This document shows positions 42,572 to 50,064 of a DNA stretch of 64,000 bases, piece after piece (within the stretch, counting starts at the first letter, position 1; each line of letters starts with the position of its first letter). The translations under genes and the position numbers were made by a program. Below the pieces are notes generated by a model that was given only the letters and a program-made list of their open reading frames with translations, searched no databases and had not been told where the DNA came from. The DNA comes from Mycobacterium conspicuum. Its GTDB lineage: Bacteria; Actinomycetota; Actinomycetes; Mycobacteriales; Mycobacteriaceae. The stretch spans positions 434,001 to 498,000 of the forward strand of contig NZ_AP022613.1 of NCBI RefSeq assembly GCF_010730195.1, in the 5' to 3' direction.

Positions 42572-43597
42572 TTAAAACCCGGAGCCGTGCACCTCGTGCC
42601 CCGGAACCTCGGCAATCAGGCCCCGATAGGCTTCCTCGACGTTGGAGCCGTGGTTGATCACCGCGTCCACCTCGCGTGCGATGGGCATATTCAGGCCAAA
42701 CTCATTGGCGAACTCCATGATCACGCTCGCGGCCTTCACACCTTCGGCGACCTGGTTCATCGACGCAATGATCTCGTCGATCGACTTGCCCGCGCCAAGC
42801 TGCTCGCCGACGTGGCGGTTGCGGCTGCGCTGGCTGGTGCAGGTGACGATGAGGTCGCCCAATCCCGCCAGTCCGGGGAAGGTTTCGCTCTGCCCGCCCA
42901 GCGCCACGCCGAGCTTCGTCATCTCGCGCAACGCACGCGCGATCACCAGTGCGCGGGTGTTTTCGCCGATGCCGAGCGAGTAGCCCATCCCGACCGCGAT
43001 CGCATAGACGTTCTTGAGCGCACCCGCCATCTCGACGCCGATGACGTCGTCGGTGGTGTAGACGCGGAAGCGCCGGGTGCGGAACATCGCCGCCAGCCGG
43101 GTGGCCAGGTGCTGGTCGGGCATCGCCAGCACCGCCGCGGCCGCGTAGCCCTCGCCGACCTCTCGGGCGATGTTCGGCCCGGCCAGGATGCCGGCCGGGT
43201 GGCCCGGCAGGACCTCCTCGACGATCTGCGACATGCGCATGTTGGTGCCCTGCTCAAGCCCCTTCACCAGCGACACCACCGGCACCCAGGGCCGCAATTC
43301 CTTGCCCAACTCGGTGAGCACGCCGCGGAAACCATGTGAGGGCACTCCCATGATGACGACGTCGGCGCAGTTGGCGGCCTCGGCGAAGTCGGTGGTGGCG
43401 CGCAGCGTGTCGCTCAGGATGACGTCGTTACCCAGGTAGCGGCTGTTGCGGTGGTTTTCGTTGATGTCCTTGGCAGTCGCATCGGACCGCACCCACTGCA
43501 GCGTCGGCCCGCGGCGTGCGCAGATGGACGCCACGGTGGTACCCCAGGATCCGCCACCGAGGACAACGACATTGGGTTCGCGCTTCTCCGCTGACAT
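42572..43597 (-). CDS. gpsA: NAD(P)-dependent glycerol-3-phosphate dehydrogenase
   Basis: 341 aa. Cofactor motif VVVLGGGSWGTTVASICARR, KGLEQGTNMRMSQIVEE, and the catalytic Lys region GALKNVYAIAVGMGYSLGIGENTRAL (residues ~200-225) are as in GpsA. It makes sn-glycerol-3-phosphate for phospholipid synthesis. The ATG 43597 gives full length. Separated by 44 bases from the upstream monooxygenase gene on the same strand. I recall the orthologue as gpdA1 (Rv0564c). Confidence 0.94.
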   Translation of the reverse strand: MSAEKREPNVVVLGGGSWGTTVASICARRGPTLQWVRSDATAKDINENHRNSRYLGNDVILSDTLRATTDFAEAANCADVVIMGVPSHGFRGVLTELGKELRPWVPVVSLVKGLEQGTNMRMSQIVEEVLPGHPAGILAGPNIAREVGEGYAAAAVLAMPDQHLATRLAAMFRTRRFRVYTTDDVIGVEMAGALKNVYAIAVGMGYSLGIGENTRALVIARALREMTKLGVALGGQSETFPGLAGLGDLIVTCTSQRSRNRHVGEQLGAGKSIDEIIASMNQVAEGVKAASVIMEFANEFGLNMPIAREVDAVINHGSNVEEAYRGLIAEVPGHEVHGSGF

Positions 43598-43641
43598 GGG
43601 ACCCAGCGTATTGCCGAAACCGGAGATTTAGTAGGTGTTCA

Positions 43642-45129
43642 TCACCCCGCCACGCGGGCCCGCTCGCGCGCTCGGCCGAACACCATCGACTCCTCGATGC
43701 GGTCGAACCGGTAGTCGATGGCGTCGGCGAGGTAGTTCTGCCGCACGTTCCACGGCCGCTTGGTGCCCGACTTGGGCAACGCGTGCAACGAGCGCTTCAC
43801 GTAGTTGGCGTGAATGTCCCAGGACGGCTTTTCGGCCATCGGCCCGCCGCGGCGGTGCGGGTAGGCGTGCGTGTAGCCGTGAGAGGCCATGTGCGTCAGC
43901 AGTTTTGCCGTGGCCCGAGCGGTGATGTCGGCGCGCAGCGTCCAGGACGCTTTCGTGTAGCCCACACACCAGAACAGGTTGGGCACGTCCTCGAGCATGT
44001 GCGCCTTGTAGACGAAGCGGTCGCAGGGATTGATCTCGACGCCGTCGAGGCTGATCTTGGTCCCGCCCAGTGCCTGCAACTGCAAGCCCGTCGCGGTGAC
44101 GATGATGTCGGCGTCGAGGTGGTTGCCGGATTCGAGTGTGATGCCGGTGGCGTCGAAATGGTCGATGTGGTCGGTGACCACCTCGGCGCGGCCCTCGCGG
44201 ATCGCGGTGTACAGGTCGCCGTCGGGGATCAAACACATCCGCTGGTCCCACGGGTTGTAGCGGGGCTTGAAGTGGGTGTCGACGTCATAGCCGTCGGGCA
44301 GTTTCTTGATCGCCCGATACCGCAGCGCCCATTTCACCACCGCGGGCACCTTGTGGGACACGAAGACGAACACCGTCTCGGTCATCGCGGTGTACATCCG
44401 GATAAGCAAGTGGGAAGCCTTGCGGGGCAAGAGTTTCCGCGACACCGCGGCTAGTTTGCCGTATTTGGACGCCGCCACCATGTAGGTCGGTGAGCGTTGC
44501 AGCATCGTCACCTTGGCGGCGCGGTCGGTCAGCGACGGGATCAGTGTGGCCGCAGTGGCCCCGCTGCCGATCACCACGATCTTCTTGCCGCTGTAGTCCA
44601 GGTCTTCCGGCCAGTGCTGCGGGTGGATGACGGTGCCGCCGAATTGCTCGGTGCCGGGGAAGTCGGGGGTGTAGCCCTCGTCGTAGTTGTAGTAGCCGCT
44701 GCCGAAGAACAGAAAGCGGCTGCGATAGAACCTGCGCGTGCCGTTCTGTTCGACGGTGACCGTCCAGGTGTCGGTGGCCGAATCCCAGTCCGCCGAGCGG
44801 ACGTAGCTGTTGAACTCGATGTGGCGGTCGATGCCGTATTTGTGCGCGGTGTCCGTCAGGTACTCGCGGATGTGCTCGCCGTCGGCGACGCCCTCCCTGC
44901 GGGTCCACGGCTCCCACGGAAAGGACAGCGTGAACATGCTGCTGTCCGAGCGCACCCCGGGGTAGCGGAACAAATCCCACGTGCCGCCGATGCGTGCCCG
45001 CCGCTCCACGATTTTGTAGGTCAGGTGCGGATTGCGCTCACTGAGCCGGTAGGCCGCGCCCAGGCCGGAGATCCCGGCGCCGACGATGAGGACATCGACG
45101 TCGGTGTCGATATCTTGCTGGATAGTCAC
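43642..45129 (-). CDS. Baeyer-Villiger-type flavin monooxygenase
   Basis: 495 aa. FAD motif LIVGAGISGLGAAYRL, NADPH motif VIGSGATAATLIPSL and the Baeyer-Villiger fingerprint FGGTVIHPQHWPED (FxGxxxHxxxW) are all present. The length and sequence class match the EtaA type; the M. tuberculosis counterpart in this position (Rv0565c) has been reported to activate thioamide prodrugs. GTG 45129 chosen; GTG 45135 is an alternative, and the frame remains open further up without a good start. Confidence 0.92.
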   Translation of the reverse strand: MTIQQDIDTDVDVLIVGAGISGLGAAYRLSERNPHLTYKIVERRARIGGTWDLFRYPGVRSDSSMFTLSFPWEPWTRREGVADGEHIREYLTDTAHKYGIDRHIEFNSYVRSADWDSATDTWTVTVEQNGTRRFYRSRFLFFGSGYYNYDEGYTPDFPGTEQFGGTVIHPQHWPEDLDYSGKKIVVIGSGATAATLIPSLTDRAAKVTMLQRSPTYMVAASKYGKLAAVSRKLLPRKASHLLIRMYTAMTETVFVFVSHKVPAVVKWALRYRAIKKLPDGYDVDTHFKPRYNPWDQRMCLIPDGDLYTAIREGRAEVVTDHIDHFDATGITLESGNHLDADIIVTATGLQLQALGGTKISLDGVEINPCDRFVYKAHMLEDVPNLFWCVGYTKASWTLRADITARATAKLLTHMASHGYTHAYPHRRGGPMAEKPSWDIHANYVKRSLHALPKSGTKRPWNVRQNYLADAIDYRFDRIEESMVFGRARERARVAG

Positions 45130-45176
45130 GCCCACTACATTAAGCACCCACCAGTTGGTCGGGCCAGGATTGGTCG

Positions 45177-45797
45177 CTACGCCTTCAACAACACGTCGAC
45201 GTGCAGCGGTGCGCACAGGTCGATCAGCCAGGTCTGGTCGGCGGGGCTGGCGAAGATCCGGCCATGCGTGGGGTCCTGGGCGAAGGCCGCTTTGGTGCCG
45301 TCGCACCGGTCGCCGAAGAACACGTACGCCTTGATGTTGTTGCACAGTCGCGACATCCACACCATGCCGTCCACCCCGATCCCGTGCGCGGCTTCGGCCC
45401 AGCGCACGGTGTCGGCATAGGTGGACGCGGGGCTCGAGGTGAGTTCCTCGGCGGTGACCTTGAGGTGTCGTAATCCCAGGCCGTACAGGACGGCGAGGCG
45501 CAGGTCTCGGGTCACCCGCAGGCGGGCGAGTGCCTTGCGGGAGTAATCGTCGTAGGGCAGCAGACCCCCGTCGACCGGGATGTCGTGCAGCAGGGTCTCG
45601 GCGACCGCCGCTTCCTCGGCGTCGGCCGCGTACATGATCGGGACGATCGGCTGGCCGAAGAAGCCGAACCGGGTCGGGCCACCCACGCCGGGGTTGAACT
45701 CAACGGCCGTGCGGCTCGCCGTGAAGACGCGACAGAGCAGGTGCCCGGCGGCCAGGGTCTCGATCTTGGGGTCGAACGGAGTCGGCGGCGCCTTCAC
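45177..45797 (-). CDS. RES-domain toxin (NAD+-degrading type)
   Basis: 206 aa. The Arg-Glu-Ser residues that name the family are seen as LCRVFTAS (Arg), EEAAVAETLLHDI (Glu) and GMVWMSRLCNN (Ser). RES toxins such as MbcT degrade NAD+ and are held in check by an Xre/MbcA-type partner. GTG 45797 overlaps the antitoxin stop (GTGA); GTG 45800 is also possible. The unit is inserted between the monooxygenase and yajQ genes, which are neighbours in M. tuberculosis as I recall. Confidence 0.88.
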   Translation of the reverse strand: MKAPPTPFDPKIETLAAGHLLCRVFTASRTAVEFNPGVGGPTRFGFFGQPIVPIMYAADAEEAAVAETLLHDIPVDGGLLPYDDYSRKALARLRVTRDLRLAVLYGLGLRHLKVTAEELTSSPASTYADTVRWAEAAHGIGVDGMVWMSRLCNNIKAYVFFGDRCDGTKAAFAQDPTHGRIFASPADQTWLIDLCAPLHVDVLLKA

Positions 45798-46300
45798 CAC
45801 GAGACGGCCAGTGCATCCGCCGCCACGGCGACCACACGGTCCGGATCCTTGGTGAGGTAGTCCACGGGTCGGTCCCCGTCGAAGTACGTGGTCGGCGCGC
45901 ACAACCACTGCACCAGGCCCGCTTCGGACCAGTCGTTGGCCTCCGCGGTGTCGCGCAGGCGGGCAATGACGGCGAGCGGTTGCCCGTCGGATCCGAACTG
46001 GAACCCGGGATAGGCGAGATGGTTGCCCTGGCGCACGGCGAGCAGCTGGTGATTGCGGTGGGCGGTGGTGGCGAGATTGCGCGGTGCGCTGGACCGCGAC
46101 CCCATCTTTTTGCCGGCCTGGGTGCTGCTCAGCATGCCGAACTCGGCGTCGATGCGCGCGTAGAGGTTGTGCTCGGCCTGCAGCGAGCGGGCAATGGCGG
46201 GTTCGGCGTACACGGCGACCGACGCCAGGGCGGCGCGCAGGGCCTGGGCGCCCTCGCGTACCCGCTGGGTGGCGACGACGAGGTCGTCGACGGTGGTCAT
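45794..46300 (-). CDS. Xre/MbcA-type antitoxin of the RES toxin
   Basis: 168 aa. A DNA-binding-like middle (MLSSTQAGKKMGSRSSAPRN, then LLAVRQGNHLAYPGFQF) is followed by a C-terminal toxin-binding domain ending in LVQWLCAPTTYFDGDRPVDYL and DPDRVVAVAADAL, the usual partner pattern of RES toxins. First gene of the pair. The inverted repeat 13 bases upstream (46313-46353) is the obvious autoregulatory site. Confidence 0.87.
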   Translation of the reverse strand: MTTVDDLVVATQRVREGAQALRAALASVAVYAEPAIARSLQAEHNLYARIDAEFGMLSSTQAGKKMGSRSSAPRNLATTAHRNHQLLAVRQGNHLAYPGFQFGSDGQPLAVIARLRDTAEANDWSEAGLVQWLCAPTTYFDGDRPVDYLTKDPDRVVAVAADALAVSW

Positions 46301-46312
46301 GGACCCATCCTA

Positions 46313-46353
46313 CATGCGTTTCGTGCGTTTATAGCCGCTGCACGAAACGCATG
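46313..46353. promoter_or_regulatory. perfect 14-bp inverted repeat, candidate antitoxin operator
   Basis: Left arm CATGCGTTTCGTGC (46313-46326) and right arm GCACGAAACGCATG (46340-46353) are exact reverse complements with a 13-base spacer. The left arm plus spacer also contains TGCGTTT twice in direct order (46315 and 46324). It occupies the whole gap between the yajQ stop (46354) and the antitoxin ATG (46300). There is no T tract, so an operator is more likely than a terminator, though it may do both. Confidence 0.75.
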
Positions 46354-46845
46354 CTAGCGGTAGTTCACGAATTGCACCGCGACCTCGAGGTCGGCCTTCT
46401 TCAGCAGCGCCTGGACGGCCTGCAGGTCGTCGCGGCTCTTGCTGCTGACGCGGACCTCGTCGCCCTGGATCTGGGTCTTGACGCTCTTGGGACCCTCGTC
46501 GCGGATCAGTTTGGTGATCTTTTTGGCGTTCTCGCTGTTGATGCCCTGCTTGAGCGTGCCGGTGACCTTGTAGGTCTTTCCCGAGGCCTGCGGTTCGCCG
46601 GCGTCGAAGGCCTTCATCGAGATGTCGCGGCGGATCAGCTTTTCCTTGAAGACGTCGACGGCGGCCTTGACGCGCTCTTCGGTGGACGAGGTCAGCTCGA
46701 TCGCCTCGTCGCCCTTCCAGGCGATCTTGGTGTCGGTGCCGCGGAAGTCGAAGCGCGTGGACAGCTCCTTGGCGGCCTGGTTGAGCGCGTTGTCGACCTC
46801 TTGGCGGTCGACCTTGCTGACGATGTCGAACGATGAATCCGCCAT
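46354..46845 (-). CDS. yajQ: YajQ-family nucleotide-binding protein
   Basis: 163 aa, full length. N-terminal SSFDIVSKVDRQEVDNALNQ, TRFDFRGTDTKI and the C-terminal GDEVRVSSKSRDDLQAVQALL are the family's conserved blocks. Two ferredoxin-like domains; members bind nucleotides including cyclic di-GMP in some bacteria. Role in mycobacteria unknown. Corresponds to Rv0566c and is divergent from tRNA-Tyr. Confidence 0.92.
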   Translation of the reverse strand: MADSSFDIVSKVDRQEVDNALNQAAKELSTRFDFRGTDTKIAWKGDEAIELTSSTEERVKAAVDVFKEKLIRRDISMKAFDAGEPQASGKTYKVTGTLKQGINSENAKKITKLIRDEGPKSVKTQIQGDEVRVSSKSRDDLQAVQALLKKADLEVAVQFVNYR

Positions 46846-46915
46846 GCGATCCGTCCCTTCCGTTAGGTGATAGCCGTTTGTGCTCTGTCTACCGGTTCGT
46901 TGTAACCTGCTAGGC

Positions 46916-46999
46916 GGCAGGTTGCCCGAGCGGCCAATGGGAGCGGACTGTAAATCCGTCGCGAAAGCTTCACAGGTTCGAATCCTGTACCTGCCACCA
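46916..46999 (+). tRNA. tyrT: tRNA-Tyr (anticodon GTA)
   Basis: Acceptor stem GGCAGGT pairs with ACCTGCC (46989-46995), followed by A and an encoded CCA. The anticodon GTA is at 46950-46952 inside loop CTGTAAA with stem GCGGA/TCCGT. The T arm ACAGGTTCGAATCCTGT is perfect. A long variable arm (class II tRNA) is present between the anticodon and T arms, as expected for Tyr. The downstream region carries a decayed toxin gene. Confidence 0.97.
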
Positions 47000-47068
47000 C
47001 AGTTCAGGGGGTGTTTCGGCTACCCACCCTGGCCCTTGCGCTGTCACGGATCACAACCGACGCCTTAC

Positions 47069-47200
47069 TACGCCGCCCTGTGGGTGAGCGCGGCTTCGAC
47101 TCGGCTAGCAATCGGGGTGGTGAGCGTCGTGGTCAACGGGGGGACGACCACCGAACCGCGTTGACACCGCCGGAGACGGTCCACAACACGCCACGTTCAC
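47069..47200 (-). pseudogene. MazF/PemK-type toxin remnant
   Basis: Directly after the MazE-like antitoxin stop (GTGA at 47197-47200) the minus strand reads GTGAA, then, after an apparent one-base loss, RGVLWTVSGGV, which matches the N terminus of MazF toxins (typically MKRGEIWTVSGGV). A few codons later and in another frame comes VVVPPLTTTLTTPI, resembling the VTVVPLTTT strand of MazF. The normal RPALI...DDRF segment between them is missing. So the toxin has a frameshift and an internal deletion and cannot be functional. Call based on motif memory. Confidence 0.6.
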
Positions 47201-47424
47201 GCCTGGTCGTCCAGGGAATTGAGAGCGGAGATCGATTCGACGAACTCCATGTCGTCGCTGTGTCGGTCGGCCTCGGCGAGCGCCAGCGCCTCACGGCGTG
47301 CTTCGGCGGCGAACGCAAGGGAGCGGACATCCGGCACCCACACCTGGACCGGGCGGTAGCCGCGCAGGCGCATCCGCTCGCGGTATTGGCGGGCTCGCCG
47401 CGTCGATCTGCTCATGCTCACCAT
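47197..47424 (-). CDS. MazE-like antitoxin (DUF3018 family)
   Basis: 75 aa. Basic N terminus STRRARQYRERMRLRGYRPVQVWVPD is the DUF3018 signature (arc/MetJ-like DNA-binding plus PVQVWVPD), followed by an acidic toxin-binding tail (DDMEFVESISALNSLDDQ). ATG 47424 or ATG 47415. It stays intact while the toxin gene that should follow at 47200 is broken, giving an orphan antitoxin that could still neutralise related toxins or regulate. Confidence 0.8.
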   Translation of the reverse strand: MVSMSRSTRRARQYRERMRLRGYRPVQVWVPDVRSLAFAAEARREALALAEADRHSDDMEFVESISALNSLDDQA

Positions 47425-47727
47425 GTTGCATGAATAGACGTGGCGCTATCAGTCGGGCGTGCTCACTACGGCGTCGCGCAGCGCCTCGGCCGCCCGTGAT
47501 GCGCAGGGCTGCTGTGTCACGGCCGTTGTGCGACTCGCGAGCCCTCCAGTCCGCCGCTTCCCCCGATTGGGGGACGCGCGATTCATCCCATGGACCAACT
47601 GGTCGGCGGACAGACGCCGCTGAGCTGCGGCGGAATAGTTATTGGTGAGCCGGGCGAGCACCGGCAGTGGTTCCACCAGGTCTAGGACGGGAGCCTGCCC
47701 GCCGCGGCTTAGAAGGGAGCCGAGACC
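47425..47727. other. 303-base stretch without a supported gene
   Basis: Open frames run through this GC-rich stretch on both strands (for example minus-strand 47449-47733), but none has a plausible ribosome site with a recognisable protein, and they overlap the start of the next real gene. The sequence probably includes the promoter of the antitoxin gene at its left end and that of the 123-aa gene at its right end. Confidence 0.5.
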
Positions 47728-48099
47728 ATGCACACCGAGGCCGAGATCACTGCATGGTTGGAGCCGCTCTTCGCGGCGGCCGAGAGCACCGACATCGATC
47801 TATGGGCGATCGTCGAGCAGGCGACCCTGTCGGTGGACGAGGGGTCGGCGCTGCGGTGCTCGGAGGCAAAGACCGAGCACGGCAGCGACGTAAAGGCCCG
47901 GATGGGGGATTGGCCCGATCTGCCGGACGCCGAGGTGCGGTTGGTGGTGGATTGGGTTCGCTTTGGCCAGATCCTCTGCCACGAGCTGGGTTGGGACGAC
48001 AGCTACCCCCGGCACCCGGCCGTCGCGCTCGACCAATTGCGTCGGAATCGCGAGTTGATCGGCCGACAAATTCGCGAGCGGTTCGGCGACTCGCATTAG
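47728..48099 (+). CDS. hypothetical acidic protein
   Basis: 123 aa. ATG 47728 is preceded by AAGGGAG nine bases upstream. The protein is helical and acidic, with WLEPLFAAAESTDIDLWAIV near the N terminus and VDWVRFGQILCHELGWDD in the second half; there is no signal peptide or membrane segment and no domain I recognise. It is convergent with the esterase gene, stops overlapping by 4 bases. Confidence 0.7.
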   Translation: MHTEAEITAWLEPLFAAAESTDIDLWAIVEQATLSVDEGSALRCSEAKTEHGSDVKARMGDWPDLPDAEVRLVVDWVRFGQILCHELGWDDSYPRHPAVALDQLRRNRELIGRQIRERFGDSH

Positions 48100-49025
48100 C
48101 CAAGCGGATCCCGGGATGGCTCGGTCGTCAGCGCCGATCGCAAGGCCCGGGTTTGGCTTGCGAAAAACCGTTGCGACACAGATGCATTCGGCATGATCAT
48201 GTCGAACGCGTGAAACGCGCCCTCGGCGATTTCCACGTGGGTCGGCACGCCGGCATCCCGCAACCGGCGTCCGTACGCAACAGATTCTTCATAGAACAGA
48301 TCCAGGCTGCCGACACCGATCCACGCGGGCGGCAGCCCAGCCAGGTCGTCTCGTCGTGCGGGGACGGCGGTGTCTGGATCCGCGCCGTTGAGATACCAGC
48401 CCCACGCGATCTGATTGTCGCGCCCCGACCACATGACTCGAGCCCGTTGGTCGGGTGCGGCGCCGGTGCGGTCATCGAGCATGGGATACACCAGCATCTG
48501 CAGGGCGGGAGTGACTTCCGCGCGATCGCGGGCCAGCAGCGCCAGCGCCGCCGCGAACCCGCCGCCGGCGCTGGCCCCGCCGATCGCCACCCGGGTCGGA
48601 TCCACCCAGGGTTGACGCGTCAGCCACAAGAGCGCGGCGTAGCAGTCTTCCAGCGGTATGGGGTAGGGGTGTTCGGGGGCCAGCCGGTGATCCACTGCGG
48701 CGATTGACACGTCGGTGAAGTTCATCAGCTTGCGGCAGAACCCGTCCTCTTGCGCGGCCGCACCCATGGCCGTGCCGCCGCCGTGTATCCATAGCATCGC
48801 GGGCCCGGGTGCGGCCACGTCGGACGAACGATGCAGTCGCACGGTCACATTCGAGTTGACCGCAACGGATGGGACGTCCTTGAGCCGTCCCGCACGGGCC
48901 GCGAGTTTCATCAATGCGCGCGGCACCGTCACGCCGCGATGAAGCGCGTATCCCCCGGGCAGCAGTCGGGCCGCCGGTCTCAGCTGACGGTCAACTTTCT
49001 TGCGCTCGGGTCCAAGTCTGGCCAC
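48096..49025 (-). CDS. hormone-sensitive-lipase-family esterase
   Basis: 309 aa alpha/beta hydrolase of the HSL (LipH/LipN) group. Oxyanion HGGG motif in LWIHGGGTAMG, nucleophile Ser in IGGASAGGGFAAAL, Asp in VGSLDLFYEES and His in EGAFHAFDM. Cytosolic, probably acting on short-chain esters. Twelve bases after the metal-dependent hydrolase gene, so probably the same transcript. Confidence 0.9.
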   Translation of the reverse strand: MARLGPERKKVDRQLRPAARLLPGGYALHRGVTVPRALMKLAARAGRLKDVPSVAVNSNVTVRLHRSSDVAAPGPAMLWIHGGGTAMGAAAQEDGFCRKLMNFTDVSIAAVDHRLAPEHPYPIPLEDCYAALLWLTRQPWVDPTRVAIGGASAGGGFAAALALLARDRAEVTPALQMLVYPMLDDRTGAAPDQRARVMWSGRDNQIAWGWYLNGADPDTAVPARRDDLAGLPPAWIGVGSLDLFYEESVAYGRRLRDAGVPTHVEIAEGAFHAFDMIMPNASVSQRFFASQTRALRSALTTEPSRDPLG

Positions 49026-49037
49026 CGCATCACACTC

Positions 49038-49961
49038 TCATACGTTTGTCGCACCGACCGAATACCATCGCGCCGCACTCTTGGGCTCGGCATCGAAGCG
49101 TTCGAACCACCGTCCGGCGAAGGTGGGAAGCCTCTCCGTCGTGGGATCGTGACGCGGGCCCTGCGATCGCACCAAGCCGACCAGCATCGCCATCAGCTCC
49201 CGCTTGGGGACGCCGGCATAGGTCGCCTGGCTGGGGGTTGAAAGTTCGCGGGCGGCCCGCCGCACACCACGAAAGGCATTGAACGACAGGCCATTCGGAA
49301 TAAGCAAGGCGAGGCGGCCGCCGTCCGACTCGGGGACATGCTGCCGAAAGCCTCGCGAGATGATCCGCAGCACCTGATCGATGTGCCTGACCACGCCGAC
49401 GATCGTTTTCACCCGATACGGATAGCTGTCGTGCACGGCGTCATACACCTTGAGCGCCGAGCTGCGGTGCTCGATCTCTTCGACGAAGTGCCAGAGGAAC
49501 AATGACGCGACCCGTTCGTCGCCGGGCGCGAAGAGTTTGTCCTCGTGGTCGAGGAAAACTTTGAAGTAGGGCGTGAACGTGGCCTCGATGACAGCCGTAT
49601 AGCCGAGGCGCCACGCCAGCGGTTTGGTCGCGGTCAGGTGGTCGAACGATGCGGCGACCTCGTCCACGGTCTCTTGCAGGCCTGGCCAGCGCCGGATCAG
49701 GGCACGCGCATGGCTCGCGTGGGCGGCGGAGTGCTGGGCCTCCTGCCTCAGGTAGGCGTTCGCCTCCGCGGCAACCTCGGGATCGCGAATCAGCGGGATG
49801 CCCTCGCGGGTGGCGTCGACGATGAACTTCTCAAACCCCGGTGCGAAGAAGGACATGAGGTTGCACAGCATCGCAAACGCCGGCCGCTCGGGTTGCCAAA
49901 TGAAGGGCACGTCTTCGCCGGCGAAATCGAACCGCACCCGCCGCACCTGAAGGTCCGTCAT
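49038..49961 (-). CDS. predicted metal-dependent hydrolase (PF10118 family)
   Basis: 307 aa, mostly helical. The paired acidic/histidine helices AYLRQEAQHSAAHASHA (about 85-101) and FLWHFVEEIEHRSSALKVY (about 168-186) suggest a ferritin-like di-metal site as in this family. Mycobacterial members are often linked to lipid or steroid catabolic genes. ATG 49961 (MTDLQVRRVRFDF) is chosen; an upstream GTG/ATG at 49988 would run into the palindrome. Divergent from the monooxygenase. Confidence 0.82.
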   Translation of the reverse strand: MTDLQVRRVRFDFAGEDVPFIWQPERPAFAMLCNLMSFFAPGFEKFIVDATREGIPLIRDPEVAAEANAYLRQEAQHSAAHASHARALIRRWPGLQETVDEVAASFDHLTATKPLAWRLGYTAVIEATFTPYFKVFLDHEDKLFAPGDERVASLFLWHFVEEIEHRSSALKVYDAVHDSYPYRVKTIVGVVRHIDQVLRIISRGFRQHVPESDGGRLALLIPNGLSFNAFRGVRRAARELSTPSQATYAGVPKRELMAMLVGLVRSQGPRHDPTTERLPTFAGRWFERFDAEPKSAARWYSVGATNV

Positions 49962-49981
49962 CGCGATCGCCCCTAACCGAA

Positions 49982-50005
49982 TGGACACTCCTTGTGATGT
50001 GTCCA
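49982..50005. promoter_or_regulatory. TGGACAC-N10-GTGTCCA inverted repeat in divergent promoter
   Basis: Perfect 7-bp arms (49982-49988, 49999-50005) separated by 10 bases, lying between the divergent starts of the metal-dependent hydrolase (49961) and the monooxygenase (50065). The 24-base span suits a TetR-type dimer. The nearest TetR gene is at 55.1-55.7 kb; whether it acts here is unknown. Confidence 0.55.
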
Positions 50006-50064
50006 GTCAAACGCTAACATTGCCAGTCGGCGATGCGCAATGGCGGCGATGGGACGGTGACGAC

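Noticed and set aside
46313..46353. Rho-independent terminator of yajQ
   Set aside because: The hairpin is strong but AT-containing arms lack a following T tract, and its exact position before the antitoxin start fits an operator better.
47449..47733. 94-aa minus-strand gene
   Set aside because: No ribosome site, overlaps the start and ribosome site of the 123-aa plus-strand gene, and I recognise no family.
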